A stretch of DNA of 28,168 nt, taken from IMG/VR virus record IMGVR_UViG_3300017708_003505, positions 1 through 28,168 of that record. One strand, given 5' to 3'. The notes under the pieces are model-generated. The model had not been told where the DNA came from and ran no database searches. It saw nothing but the letters and a program-made list of their open reading frames with translations. The stretch comes from a virus. Position 1 is the stretch's first letter; every line of letters starts with the position of its first letter. The translations under genes were made by a program, and so were the position numbers. Positions 1 through 7,950 of this stretch are shown here, in pieces.

Positions 1-1
1 T

Positions 2-562
2 ACTTGTTGCGACAAATTAAGAATTAATTTATCTAACTCAAGATTCGTAGCTATTGTCAATAACTACATAAATTTCAGAGACAAAGAACTCTTTGAGCAG
101 GAGTTTGTTCGATTAACCTGGGATAAGCCAGACCTAACACCAGATGAACTCAATCTTTATATGAATGTATGTAAGGAAATTATTAATCTAGAACTTATCA
201 CCTCTCATCTACAAAAGTTAAATGATATGTTTGAGTCTGCAGATGATCAAGACGAGATGAGTATCAGATTGGCGGAAATTATTAAAGCAAAAAGCTCAGA
301 GTATCATCAGTGCGAAACTCGCATAGAAAACCTGACAAAGAAACTTCAAGGTGATCGTGGCGCGCGTTTAGCCAATAAACAAAAAGAAAGCGCATCGTTC
401 TTATCTATAGTTCAACTCTTCCAGGAAGAGGAAGAAAGAAAGAATATGGTTCGAATTGCTGAAATGCAAAAAGAGGTAATCAAAGAGGAGGCTCAAAGAC
501 TTGAGGGTATGGCTGCATGGAAAGCCCGTGTTCTCGGAATTGGTGTTGAAGATGTCTTATAA
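2..562 (+). CDS. Putative small terminase subunit or packaging-associated protein, 5' end outside the window
   Basis: The reading frame is open from base 2, so the true start lies left of the window; the first in-frame ATG at 161 is probably internal, because the 53 codons before it read like protein. The visible 186 residues are mostly charged and helical. The last third is a Glu/Lys/Arg-rich stretch (EEEERKN, EMQKEVIKEEAQRLEG) likely to form a coiled coil. No catalytic motif is seen. The gene ends 11 bases inside the next gene and lies two genes upstream of the large terminase, where a small terminase subunit often sits. Small terminases bind the packaging site on the DNA and have helical oligomerisation regions, which fits, but the DNA-binding part is not clearly visible. 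That this is a gene is secure; the terminase role rests on position. Confidence 0.6.
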   Translation, partial: TCCDKLRINLSNSRFVAIVNNYINFRDKELFEQEFVRLTWDKPDLTPDELNLYMNVCKEIINLELITSHLQKLNDMFESADDQDEMSIRLAEIIKAKSSEYHQCETRIENLTKKLQGDRGARLANKQKESASFLSIVQLFQEEEERKNMVRIAEMQKEVIKEEAQRLEGMAAWKARVLGIGVEDVL

Positions 563-1469
563 ATGCAAAGAATGCGGGGTCGAATTTGAGACGGAGAAAA
601 GCCTTCATGCGCATCTTAAAGCGCATAAGATGTACGTAGCTGACTACTATGTTAAACATTATCCGCGATTTAATAAGTTAAATGGTAACCCGTTGCCCTT
701 TAAGAAAAAAGACGAGTACTTCGCAAATGATTTTATTAATAGATCACAGCTTGTAAAGTGGTGCGAATCTGCGCCAGATGAAGAAGTTAAGAATTATATT
801 ATTGATCTGGGTAAAAAAAGAATCGAAAGAAAAAAATACAAGAATGCCCCCTTTCATTTAGAGCTTCTTAAACGACAGTTACCAGACCTAGATGTCTACA
901 AAAAACACTTCGGGACATATACTAATGCTTGTGAGGCTATGGGGGCAAAGCCTATATTTTATAAGGGTATGCCAAAAGAATTTAACAATGATATAGATGT
1001 TGAAGTTTTAATTGATACTAGAGAGCAACAACCATTGGAGTTTAATAAATCTTCAATTTTGAAGTTAGACTTTGGAGATTACACCTTAGGTGGAGATGAT
1101 TTTGCTAATACATTTGTAGACAGAAAAAGTGCTGGCGATTTCTTATCAACTTTTGGTGGGCAAGTAGATAGATTTAGAAGAGAGATGGAAAGGTGTGTTG
1201 AGTTAGATAGTTATATGTATATTGTTGTAGAGAAATCTCTTAAAGCAATAGAAAAAGAAGCGGTGTTCACGAAAGGAAGAAGAGCTCCCAAACTGGGCTG
1301 GGTGTTCTCTAATTTAATTTCTGTTCAACACGAGTTCGCTGGTCATTGTCAATTTGTATTTACAGATAGTAGAATTCATAGCGAAGAATTAATTCCAAAA
1401 TTACTATACTTAGGTAAGAAACTCTGGAACGTGGATGTGCAATATTTTTTAGATAAGGAGGACCGATGA
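552..1469 (+). CDS. C2H2 zinc finger / ERCC4-type nuclease
   Basis: A 305-residue protein with three recognisable parts. Residues 5-25 form a classical C2H2 zinc finger with spacing C-x2-C-x12-H-x3-H (C5, C8, H21, H25). Residues about 98-133 contain LPDLDVYKKHFGTYTNA followed by an AMG turn, resembling the DNA-binding repeat found in homing endonucleases. Residues about 150-220 match the ERCC4/XPF nuclease core: DTRE at 155-158, GDY at 175-177, and VDRKSAGDF at 189-197, corresponding to the family's ERK...D signature. It should cut DNA using a metal ion. I chose ATG 552 over the upstream TTG at 501 because the zinc finger starts right after it and the overlap is then 11 bases. The stop overlaps the terminase start (ATGA). 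Being next to the terminase, it may help packaging or resolve branched DNA; a homing role is the alternative. Confidence 0.82.
   Translation: MSYKCKECGVEFETEKSLHAHLKAHKMYVADYYVKHYPRFNKLNGNPLPFKKKDEYFANDFINRSQLVKWCESAPDEEVKNYIIDLGKKRIERKKYKNAPFHLELLKRQLPDLDVYKKHFGTYTNACEAMGAKPIFYKGMPKEFNNDIDVEVLIDTREQQPLEFNKSSILKLDFGDYTLGGDDFANTFVDRKSAGDFLSTFGGQVDRFRREMERCVELDSYMYIVVEKSLKAIEKEAVFTKGRRAPKLGWVFSNLISVQHEFAGHCQFVFTDSRIHSEELIPKLLYLGKKLWNVDVQYFLDKEDR
1455..1461 (+). promoter_or_regulatory. Shine-Dalgarno site of the large terminase gene
   Basis: AAGGAGG lies 4 bases before the ATG at 1466, inside the end of the nuclease gene. It is the best ribosome binding site in the window and supports translation of the terminase from this start although the two genes overlap. 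Confidence 0.75.
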
Positions 1470-3316
1470 GTTGGGAATTGGGAAGTCAAAAACCATTAAA
1501 ACGAGAACCAATCAATGAGCAAGTGATGAATCTGGATGGTTATCTAGAAGATGTAAAAGCTAAGATTTGGTTGTATAAATTTTTAAAAGAAAACGTAACT
1601 TTCACTACGGAACTACTTACTGGTATCGAGTTATTTCCATTTCAACACATGGCGGTCAAAGCAATGATGGAGAACGATTACTTTTTAGGTGTCTGGTCTC
1701 GTGGTATGTCTAAGTCTTTCTCTACTGGTATTTTTGCATTGCTGGATGCGATGATGAATCAAGGAGTTCACATTGGGATTATTTCAAAATCATTTCGTCA
1801 ATCTAAGATGATCTTTCGTAAGATAGAGGATATATCGCAAGATCCCAAAGCTGAGCTATTTAGACAATGCATAGGAAAAGTAAGCAAGTCTAACGATGAA
1901 TGGTCAATGCAGATTGGTAAGAGTCGCATTACTGCTTTGCCCCTTGGCGATGGAGAAAAGCTTCGTGGTTTTCGTTTTCAACGGATCATCATTGATGAGC
2001 TTCTACTTATGCCAGAGAAGGTTTTAAATGAAGTTATTATGCCATTCCTAGCTGTTGTGGAAAACCCAACAGAAAGACAAAAAATTAAAGACGCAGAAGA
2101 TGCGATGATTAAGGCTGGAAAAATGAAAGAAGACGAGAGAACGGAGTGGCCATCGAATAAAATGATCGGACTGTCTTCGGCGTCATATAAATTCGAATAT
2201 CTTTATAAAATGTATCAAGCTTATGAAAATATGATCTTTAATCCTGGAGCGAAAAACCAAGGCAGAAGATGTATTATGCAATTTAGTTATGATTGCGCTC
2301 CAAAAGCCCTTTATGATGAAAACTTAATTTCACAAGCAAGGGGTACGATGAGCCAATCACAAATTGATAGAGAGTTCAATGCTCAGTTTACTGACGATAG
2401 CGCTGGTTATTTTAAAATCAGCAAAATGGCAGACTGCACAATTGAAGACGGAGAATCTCCTTCTATAGAAGTTGCTGGAGAAGAGGGTGCTGAATATATT
2501 TTAGCTTTTGACCCCTCTTGGTCTGAATCTGAAGCTTCTGATGATTTTGCTATACAAGTTATAAAACTATTGCCAGAAGAGAAAAAAGGGGTATTGGTAC
2601 ATAGCTACGCCCTGCCAGGAACAAATCTAAAAAAACACATAACTTACTTTAAATACATATTAGATCACTTTAATGTAATTATGGTTGTAGGAGACTATAA
2701 TGGAGGAGTTCAGTTTATGAATTCCTGTAATGAAAGCGATCTATTTAAAAAAGATAAGCTAGAGATAGGCATGTTCGATGGGGATTTTAACAATCCGCGA
2801 GAATATGTTAAAGATTTAAGGGAGGCTAGAAGAAAATATAATGTTCAAAGTAAAGTGATATGTCACTTAAGAAAGCCTTTATCGGTATGGATAAGAAACG
2901 CAAACGAAATGCTTCAAACCGCTTTTGATAGAAAGAGATTATATTTCGCAGCGACAGCAATGGACGATAATTATTCTGAGCAAAAAGCTAAAAGAATACC
3001 AATTAAGGATTTGAAGTTTTCAAAATACGAGGACGAAAAGAATGTAGGAGCTAAAATGATCGATTTTATTGAACACCAAAAAGACATGATTGATTTAACT
3101 AAGGCTGAATGCGCGCTCATACAAGTTTCTAGTTCGACTGGGGGAACTCAAAGTTTTGATTTGCCGCCTAATTTAAAAAGGCAGAAAGGGGTAGATAAGG
3201 CAAGGAAGGACTCCTATTCTGCATTGATACTGGGTAACTGGGGAATGAATATATATTACGATATGATGAATGTGCCGCAAGAATCTCAAGCTGGGTTTGA
3301 GCCCATGTTTATTTAA
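1466..3316 (+). CDS. terL: Terminase large subunit (packaging ATPase and nuclease)
   Basis: A 616-residue protein of the usual size for large terminases, the motor that pumps DNA into the prohead and cuts the concatemer. The N-terminal ATPase half has an adenine-binding-type region (FPFQHMAVKAM, residues 57-67), a Walker A-like loop WSRGMSKSF (77-85) of the phage type, and a Walker B strand RIIIDE ending in D177-E178. The C-terminal half carries the RNase H-like nuclease, with candidate metal-binding aspartates D349 (in AFDPSW), D410 (in VVGDYNGG) and D533 (in KMIDFIEH). The gene overlaps the upstream nuclease by four bases and has a strong Shine-Dalgarno site. The packaging type (cos, pac or repeats) cannot be told from this sequence. 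Confidence 0.95.
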   Translation: MSWELGSQKPLKREPINEQVMNLDGYLEDVKAKIWLYKFLKENVTFTTELLTGIELFPFQHMAVKAMMENDYFLGVWSRGMSKSFSTGIFALLDAMMNQGVHIGIISKSFRQSKMIFRKIEDISQDPKAELFRQCIGKVSKSNDEWSMQIGKSRITALPLGDGEKLRGFRFQRIIIDELLLMPEKVLNEVIMPFLAVVENPTERQKIKDAEDAMIKAGKMKEDERTEWPSNKMIGLSSASYKFEYLYKMYQAYENMIFNPGAKNQGRRCIMQFSYDCAPKALYDENLISQARGTMSQSQIDREFNAQFTDDSAGYFKISKMADCTIEDGESPSIEVAGEEGAEYILAFDPSWSESEASDDFAIQVIKLLPEEKKGVLVHSYALPGTNLKKHITYFKYILDHFNVIMVVGDYNGGVQFMNSCNESDLFKKDKLEIGMFDGDFNNPREYVKDLREARRKYNVQSKVICHLRKPLSVWIRNANEMLQTAFDRKRLYFAATAMDDNYSEQKAKRIPIKDLKFSKYEDEKNVGAKMIDFIEHQKDMIDLTKAECALIQVSSSTGGTQSFDLPPNLKRQKGVDKARKDSYSALILGNWGMNIYYDMMNVPQESQAGFEPMFI

Positions 3317-3342
3317 AAAAGTTCATAAAGTGACTTTTAAAA

Positions 3343-3359
3343 GTGTAATTAACTTTATA
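3343..3359 (+). promoter_or_regulatory. Promoter-like motif GTGTAATT before the portal gene
   Basis: GTGTAATTAACTTTATA lies in the 50-base gap between terminase and portal, with GTGTAA starting 24 bases before the portal ATG. The portal gene has no clear Shine-Dalgarno site. The same motif recurs before several other genes, which is the reason for calling it a candidate promoter. Confidence 0.4.
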
Positions 3360-3366
3360 ATAAGTT

Positions 3367-5331
3367 ATGCCAAAAAGAAAATATAATAAAAAGTCTAATT
3401 ATTGGAATAAATTCAATAAAGTTTCGGCTCAGTTATCAGTGGCTGAAGAAAGCGTAGAGCCAGCAACAATGGGAGAGTCTTATCATGTTTCTCATGGATC
3501 CTATAATAGATCTGGTTCTGTAAGTGGTTTATCGTCATCGAACACTTCAAGCAGAATAAACAGATCATCCGTAACTGCCCCCTCTAACAAATACAGTCAA
3601 ATCAGGGGAGGACTTCTTCCCTATGAAATTTCATCTGATGGCATAAATGTCAGAGAAGCTATTGAACTTTGTCAGAAAGCATATGCAAACGTGCCTATTT
3701 TTAGAAATACCATTGATATGATGTCAGAATTCGCTAATTCTGAATTGTATCTAGAAGGTGGCAACGCTACATCGAGGAACTTCTTTGAAAAACTTTTAGA
3801 TAGAATTAAGATTTGGGACTTAAAGGATCAATATTTTAGAGAATACTACAGAAGTGGTAATATTTTTCTTTACCGCATCGATGGCAAATTTAGCTTAGAC
3901 GATTATAAGAAATTTTCTCAAAACATCTCAGAAGGCCCCTCTTTGAACAAGTTTCCCCTTAAATATATCGTCCTAAATCCTTTTGAGATTGTAGCAAAAA
4001 GGAGCACAGTGTTTAACACAAGAGATGGAGCTTACGCAAAGATTCTTTCAGAATTTGATATGGAAAGGCTATCAAATCCAAAAGACGATTACGATAAAGA
4101 AGTGTTTGAGGCTTTAGACCCAGAAGTTCAAAAGCAGATTAAGGACGGGGCTTACTTTAAGGATGGTCTTAAAATCAATTTAAAGAACGAAAAAATTTCC
4201 TATAGTTTTTATAAGAAACAAGATTATGAGCCCTTCGCTATACCATTTGGTTACCCTGTTCTTGAAGACATAAATGCCAAAATGGAAATGAAGAAAATGG
4301 ATCAAGCGATCATGAGAACCGTAGAAAACGTTATTCTAATGATTACTATGGGAGCGGAGCCAGACAAAGGTGGAATCAATCCAAATAATGTTAAGGCGAT
4401 GCAAAAACTTTTTCAAAATGAATCTGTTGGTCGTGTACTCGTTTCGGATTACACAACTAAAGCCGACTTCGTTATACCAGATATTAATAAGGTTGTTGGG
4501 CCAGGAAAATACGAAGTAATCAATAAAGACATTAAAGAAGGATTGCAAAATATTATTCTTAATGATGACAAATATAACGGCGCAGAAATTAAAGCAAGGG
4601 TATTTTTAGATAGATTAAAAGAAGCTCGTGAAGCTTTTATTCAGGATTTCTTACAGCCAGAAATTAGAAGAATTGCAAAGGATCTAGGATTTAGATCTTA
4701 CCCAATTGTCAAATTTAAGGATATTGATCTCCGCGATGAAGTCCAACTCATGAGAGTAGCTACAAGACTTATGGAGCTTGGAGTTGTCACCGCAGAGCAG
4801 GGAATGGAACTATTCAATACTGGAAGATTCCCCCTTGCCGAAGAGTTGGAAAGCGCACAGAAAAAGTTCGTCGGGCAAAGAGCAAAGGGATACTTTAATC
4901 CAATAGTTGGTGGCGTTCCTATGATCGAAGATGATGTCTCTGTCGAACCAGAAAATTCTAAAAAGACAGATAAAGGAATGCCTGGACGACCAGAAGGATC
5001 GGAGGATCAATTTTCTAGAGAAAGCATACAGGCAACAATTTATGAGGTAGAGGCTTTAAACTCCCTAGCAAAAGAAAAAATGCTTGAAGTTTATAAAACA
5101 GAATCATTGAATGAAGATCAAGAAAAAATGGTAAGTAAGCTATGCGAGTCTATTGTATGCGCCTCAGACAAAGAAAATTGGACAGAAAGTCTCGTTTCTT
5201 GTGTAAATGATTTCAATGAAATAGAAAAACTTGGGGCGATGGAAGATATATTGAATATTTCAGAGTCTCATAAATTAGAAATTTATCCATCAGCAATTTT
5301 ATACCATTCAAAAAATTATGAAAGAAATTAA
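3367..5331 (+). CDS. Portal protein
   Basis: A 654-residue protein directly downstream of the large terminase. Portals form the dodecameric ring at one head vertex through which DNA enters and leaves. Residues 1-85 are Ser/Asn/Lys-rich and probably disordered. The core then follows, with REAIELCQKAYANVPIFRNTI and, further on, REAFIQDFLQPEIRRIAKDLG and ELGVVTAEQGMELFNTGRFP, which are typical of the portal stem, the clip and the helix region that follows (the protein asks for helices that turn around a conserved TxEQ-type loop). The last 140 residues are charged and helical and may be an extra C-terminal extension. The gene ends 14 bases inside the next gene. The start has no strong ribosome binding site but the frame and context leave little choice. 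Confidence 0.92.
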   Translation: MPKRKYNKKSNYWNKFNKVSAQLSVAEESVEPATMGESYHVSHGSYNRSGSVSGLSSSNTSSRINRSSVTAPSNKYSQIRGGLLPYEISSDGINVREAIELCQKAYANVPIFRNTIDMMSEFANSELYLEGGNATSRNFFEKLLDRIKIWDLKDQYFREYYRSGNIFLYRIDGKFSLDDYKKFSQNISEGPSLNKFPLKYIVLNPFEIVAKRSTVFNTRDGAYAKILSEFDMERLSNPKDDYDKEVFEALDPEVQKQIKDGAYFKDGLKINLKNEKISYSFYKKQDYEPFAIPFGYPVLEDINAKMEMKKMDQAIMRTVENVILMITMGAEPDKGGINPNNVKAMQKLFQNESVGRVLVSDYTTKADFVIPDINKVVGPGKYEVINKDIKEGLQNIILNDDKYNGAEIKARVFLDRLKEAREAFIQDFLQPEIRRIAKDLGFRSYPIVKFKDIDLRDEVQLMRVATRLMELGVVTAEQGMELFNTGRFPLAEELESAQKKFVGQRAKGYFNPIVGGVPMIEDDVSVEPENSKKTDKGMPGRPEGSEDQFSRESIQATIYEVEALNSLAKEKMLEVYKTESLNEDQEKMVSKLCESIVCASDKENWTESLVSCVNDFNEIEKLGAMEDILNISESHKLEIYPSAILYHSKNYERN

Positions 5332-5728
5332 AAACCCATTAGTAGCTAACGTCGATCGTTCGAGCGGAGATATTGAAATATCTATCGCTAAAAAATACAG
5401 CGAAACAGAGGAGGCTATGTACAAGTCTTATATGAGCGTTTGCGCTATGGACGACAAGGCGCTAACTGATACAAGCGACATGGACGATAAGCAGACCATC
5501 AAAGCTTGCGCAGGTCAGTATGGCAAGATGAGAGCGATGATGAATGAAGTTGGCGAAGCGGGTTTGACGGAAAATCAAAAGAAACTGCCTCCCGCTTTAC
5601 AGAAAGCAATTTTAGAAAAAATGAAAAAGGAAGGCAAACTTTCTGAAGAATCAGAAGCTGCTTATAGCAAGCTGCTTTCAAAGGATGATATCCCCAAGAA
5701 GAAAGATAGTCCTAAAAAGGATGCATAA
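5318..5728 (+). CDS. Small lysine-rich protein between portal and protease, function unknown
   Basis: A 136-residue protein overlapping the portal gene by 14 bases and the protease gene by 8. The middle holds several Asp/Met-rich turns (MDDKALTDTSDMDDKQT), and the end is strongly basic and low in complexity (IPKKKDSPKKDA). There is no signal peptide, membrane segment or catalytic motif. Its place between portal and maturation protease suggests a part of prohead assembly, for example a core or internal head protein; this is inference from position only. The tight overlaps on both sides argue that it is a real, co-translated gene. Confidence 0.7.
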   Translation: MKEIKNPLVANVDRSSGDIEISIAKKYSETEEAMYKSYMSVCAMDDKALTDTSDMDDKQTIKACAGQYGKMRAMMNEVGEAGLTENQKKLPPALQKAILEKMKKEGKLSEESEAAYSKLLSKDDIPKKKDSPKKDA

Positions 5729-7265
5729 ATACACTACAACTTTTGAATTTGAAGTTAAAGCGTGCGAAGAAATTGCAGGCATCGATGTTAGCAAAGCCAA
5801 CATCGAAAACTTAAGAAGTTTAATTCCAGACTCAGTTGATCTGGAAAAAAATATTGATCTTATGGGTGTGGCTTTTAATGCCGCAGTCGTTAATGAGTTC
5901 AATAAAAACGGAGATGGAATTGATACTAAAACAGCTATCGAATCTGTTCAACAATTCATACACAAGCCTACAAACATAGAGCACAACAAAACGAAAGTTG
6001 TTGGCCATATAGTTAATGCTGGCTTCAGCGATTACTCAGATAGCACATTATTAATTAATGTAGACGAAAAAGAAAGTAATCCCTTCAATATTGCTCTTGG
6101 AGCTGTTGTATACAAAACAGTAGATAAGGAGTTTTTTGATACTCTTCAAAGAAGTACAAACCCTAAGAACAAAATTCATAACACCGTTTCTGCTAGTTGG
6201 GAAATTGGGTTTAGCGAATATCAAATAGCCGTAGGAAGTAAAAACTTAAAGGATGCAGAGATTATTTCAGACCCACAAAAGGTCAACGAAATGAAAGGCA
6301 TGTTGAAGGGTTTTGGCGGGAAAGGGATCACTGAAGACGGTCGACCAGTTTATAGATTAATAACTGGAAACGTATATCCTTTAGGTATTGGTTTTACTAT
6401 GAAACCAGCCGCTAATGTCAAAGGAGTTATAAGCAATGAATATCAAAAAGAAGAGCCGAAAGATGAAGAGATTTCTGATTCTAACGAGGGGCAAGCTTCA
6501 GCTTTAAAAAAAATTAATGACAAAATTTCACAAAATTTAAAAAATACTGTAAACAATACTAAAATCATGGACTTAGAAAACCTACTATCAGAACTAAAAG
6601 ACTCTCTCGCAGAAAAGAAATTTTCTGAAGAAGCTGTCGCTGGCATGACTTCGACTTTTGCCGAAGCCATTAAAACAAAAGATGATGAGTACAAAGCTTC
6701 TCTAGAAGCTGCGGAAAAAGAGAAGGCCGAAATCGCATCAGCGAAAGAAGAGCTTCAAGCTTCTGTAGAATCTATCAAAGAAGAGCTTAAGGTAGCTCAA
6801 GAACGCATCGGGACATTTGAAAGCGAAAAAGCTGCTGAAGAAGCAGTTGCTTCATTTAATGCTCGCATGGAAGAAATTGATTCTGTTTATGATCTCGAAG
6901 AAAGCGACAGCGCATTCATCGCCGAAAAGATTAAAGGACTTGACGCAAGTGAAGAAGCCTTTGCATCTTTCAAAGATGAGCTCTCCGTTTTCTGGGCAGC
7001 TAAAAACAAAGAAGTCAAAGCAAAACAAGAAGAGGCAATCGCCGCTCGCGTCGAAGCTGAAATCGAAAAGCGCCTTAATAAGTCAGAAGCATCTGAAGTC
7101 GTAGCTGAAGAAGTTACAGCCGAAGAAGTCGATGTCGAAAAAGCTCTTGAAAATGCTGAAGCTACTGAAGAAGCTCTTCCTAACAATAACGAAGCTCAAG
7201 CTTCAAAAACCACTTTGAAGGACAGATTCGCTGCTGCGTTTAGCCGTGATGAAGTTCTTGGATAA
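5721..7265 (+). CDS. Prohead maturation protease fused to scaffold
   Basis: A 514-residue protein with two parts. The N-terminal 260 residues look like a capsid maturation serine protease: NIDLMGVAFNAAVVNEFNKN (44-63), a candidate catalytic His in NIEHNKTKVVGH (H88), and a candidate Ser in TVSASWEIGF (S157 or S159), the usual His-then-Ser order of this group. After a linker, residues 283-514 are a Glu/Lys/Ala-rich coiled coil typical of scaffolds, with a short basic end (TLKDRFAAAFSRDE) that could bind the capsid protein. The protease would cut the scaffold and often the capsid protein after the shell is built. I prefer ATG 5721, which overlaps the previous stop by 8 bases; an in-frame ATG at 5685 would add 12 residues. 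Both lie right behind an AAAGG, so the choice is not secure. Confidence 0.87.
   Translation: MHKYTTTFEFEVKACEEIAGIDVSKANIENLRSLIPDSVDLEKNIDLMGVAFNAAVVNEFNKNGDGIDTKTAIESVQQFIHKPTNIEHNKTKVVGHIVNAGFSDYSDSTLLINVDEKESNPFNIALGAVVYKTVDKEFFDTLQRSTNPKNKIHNTVSASWEIGFSEYQIAVGSKNLKDAEIISDPQKVNEMKGMLKGFGGKGITEDGRPVYRLITGNVYPLGIGFTMKPAANVKGVISNEYQKEEPKDEEISDSNEGQASALKKINDKISQNLKNTVNNTKIMDLENLLSELKDSLAEKKFSEEAVAGMTSTFAEAIKTKDDEYKASLEAAEKEKAEIASAKEELQASVESIKEELKVAQERIGTFESEKAAEEAVASFNARMEEIDSVYDLEESDSAFIAEKIKGLDASEEAFASFKDELSVFWAAKNKEVKAKQEEAIAARVEAEIEKRLNKSEASEVVAEEVTAEEVDVEKALENAEATEEALPNNNEAQASKTTLKDRFAAAFSRDEVLG
6547..6566 (+). promoter_or_regulatory. Internal promoter-like motif before the scaffold part
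   Basis: CTGTAAACAATACTAAAATC lies directly before the in-frame ATG at 6567, inside the protease-scaffold gene. It closely resembles the sequence before the tail tube gene on the other strand (CTGTAAACAAATACATAAAT, then T and ATG). Such a match at a domain border is unlikely to be only coding sequence, but it has not been tested. Confidence 0.35.
6567..7265 (+). CDS. Nested scaffold protein (in-frame internal start), predicted
   Basis: The ATG at 6567 lies exactly between the protease and the coiled-coil part of the fused gene and would give a 232-residue free scaffold starting MDLENLLSELKDSL. Lambda makes its scaffold Nu3 in just this way from inside the protease gene C, so the arrangement has a good precedent. 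The upstream bases are AT-rich and match the promoter-like motif seen before other genes, though no Shine-Dalgarno site is present. The coiled coil is rich in EEL/KEK repeats and has no cysteines. The alternative is that only the full fusion is made and the scaffold part is released by proteolysis. Confidence 0.42.
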   Translation: MDLENLLSELKDSLAEKKFSEEAVAGMTSTFAEAIKTKDDEYKASLEAAEKEKAEIASAKEELQASVESIKEELKVAQERIGTFESEKAAEEAVASFNARMEEIDSVYDLEESDSAFIAEKIKGLDASEEAFASFKDELSVFWAAKNKEVKAKQEEAIAARVEAEIEKRLNKSEASEVVAEEVTAEEVDVEKALENAEATEEALPNNNEAQASKTTLKDRFAAAFSRDEVLG

Positions 7266-7304
7266 AACTAAAACTAAAAATAAAATTTAACTAAATATAA
7301 AATT

Positions 7305-7931
7305 ATGGCACTAAGACTATTACCATTCAGACAATACGATGAGCAAGATGTTGTTAACATCTTCGCTCTTCAAAATGCTGATGTTCTTGACTCCACAACT
7401 ACGGATGGCAAGGGCTCAAACGGCGTTTTTGTAAAGGTCACTGACGGGAACTTCAATCAAGATACAGTTGTTTATGGAAGCAACTCTTATCTTGGTAAGA
7501 CAGATTATCCTTTCGTCGGCGGCGACATGTATCCTACTAACCCTCTAGAAGTTGCTGCTGCTGGTTCTGGTGACGCTCCTCTTGGACTGACACTAAATCA
7601 AACAGCAAAAACTGATGAGAACGGTGAGAAACTTATTTACAACACAACCAAGAAAGAAGAGCTCCAAGCTGTTCTTCCTGGCCAATCCGTACCTGTTGCG
7701 ACTAAGGGCATTTTTACCATTGGTATTAATGGACTTGAAGCATCTGACAACTCCGCATTCACCATTGGTGGTGGCTTCGAAGTAGCTGGTGCTGATGGAT
7801 CTATCGGTCCAGTAGCTGATGCTCATGATGCAGCTTCTATCGGAATGGTTCTTGGAACTGGTTCACGCGCCTCTTCTGGCGGTCTCACAGATCAATTCGC
7901 TGGCGACTATGTTGTTGTCAAGCTAGGATAA
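7305..7931 (+). CDS. Putative head decoration or capsid-stabilising protein
   Basis: A 208-residue protein between the scaffold and the major capsid protein, the usual place for a decoration (cement) protein. It is rich in Gly, Ala, Thr and Val with short alternating strands (FVKVTDGNF, DTVVYGSNSY, FTIGINGLEA, DYVVVKLG), which fits a small beta-sheet protein. Its PVATKGIFTIG segment resembles the barrel part of known capsid cement proteins, where a parent chain gives a value and returns to base; I cannot confirm the family by eye. Codon use is clean and GC-richer than in the tail genes, as in the neighbouring capsid gene, suggesting high expression. No Shine-Dalgarno site is seen before the ATG; the preceding 40 bases are almost pure A and T. 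Confidence 0.65.
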   Translation: MALRLLPFRQYDEQDVVNIFALQNADVLDSTTTDGKGSNGVFVKVTDGNFNQDTVVYGSNSYLGKTDYPFVGGDMYPTNPLEVAAAGSGDAPLGLTLNQTAKTDENGEKLIYNTTKKEELQAVLPGQSVPVATKGIFTIGINGLEASDNSAFTIGGGFEVAGADGSIGPVADAHDAASIGMVLGTGSRASSGGLTDQFAGDYVVVKLG

Positions 7932-7950
7932 TTGAAAGGAATTTAATAAT

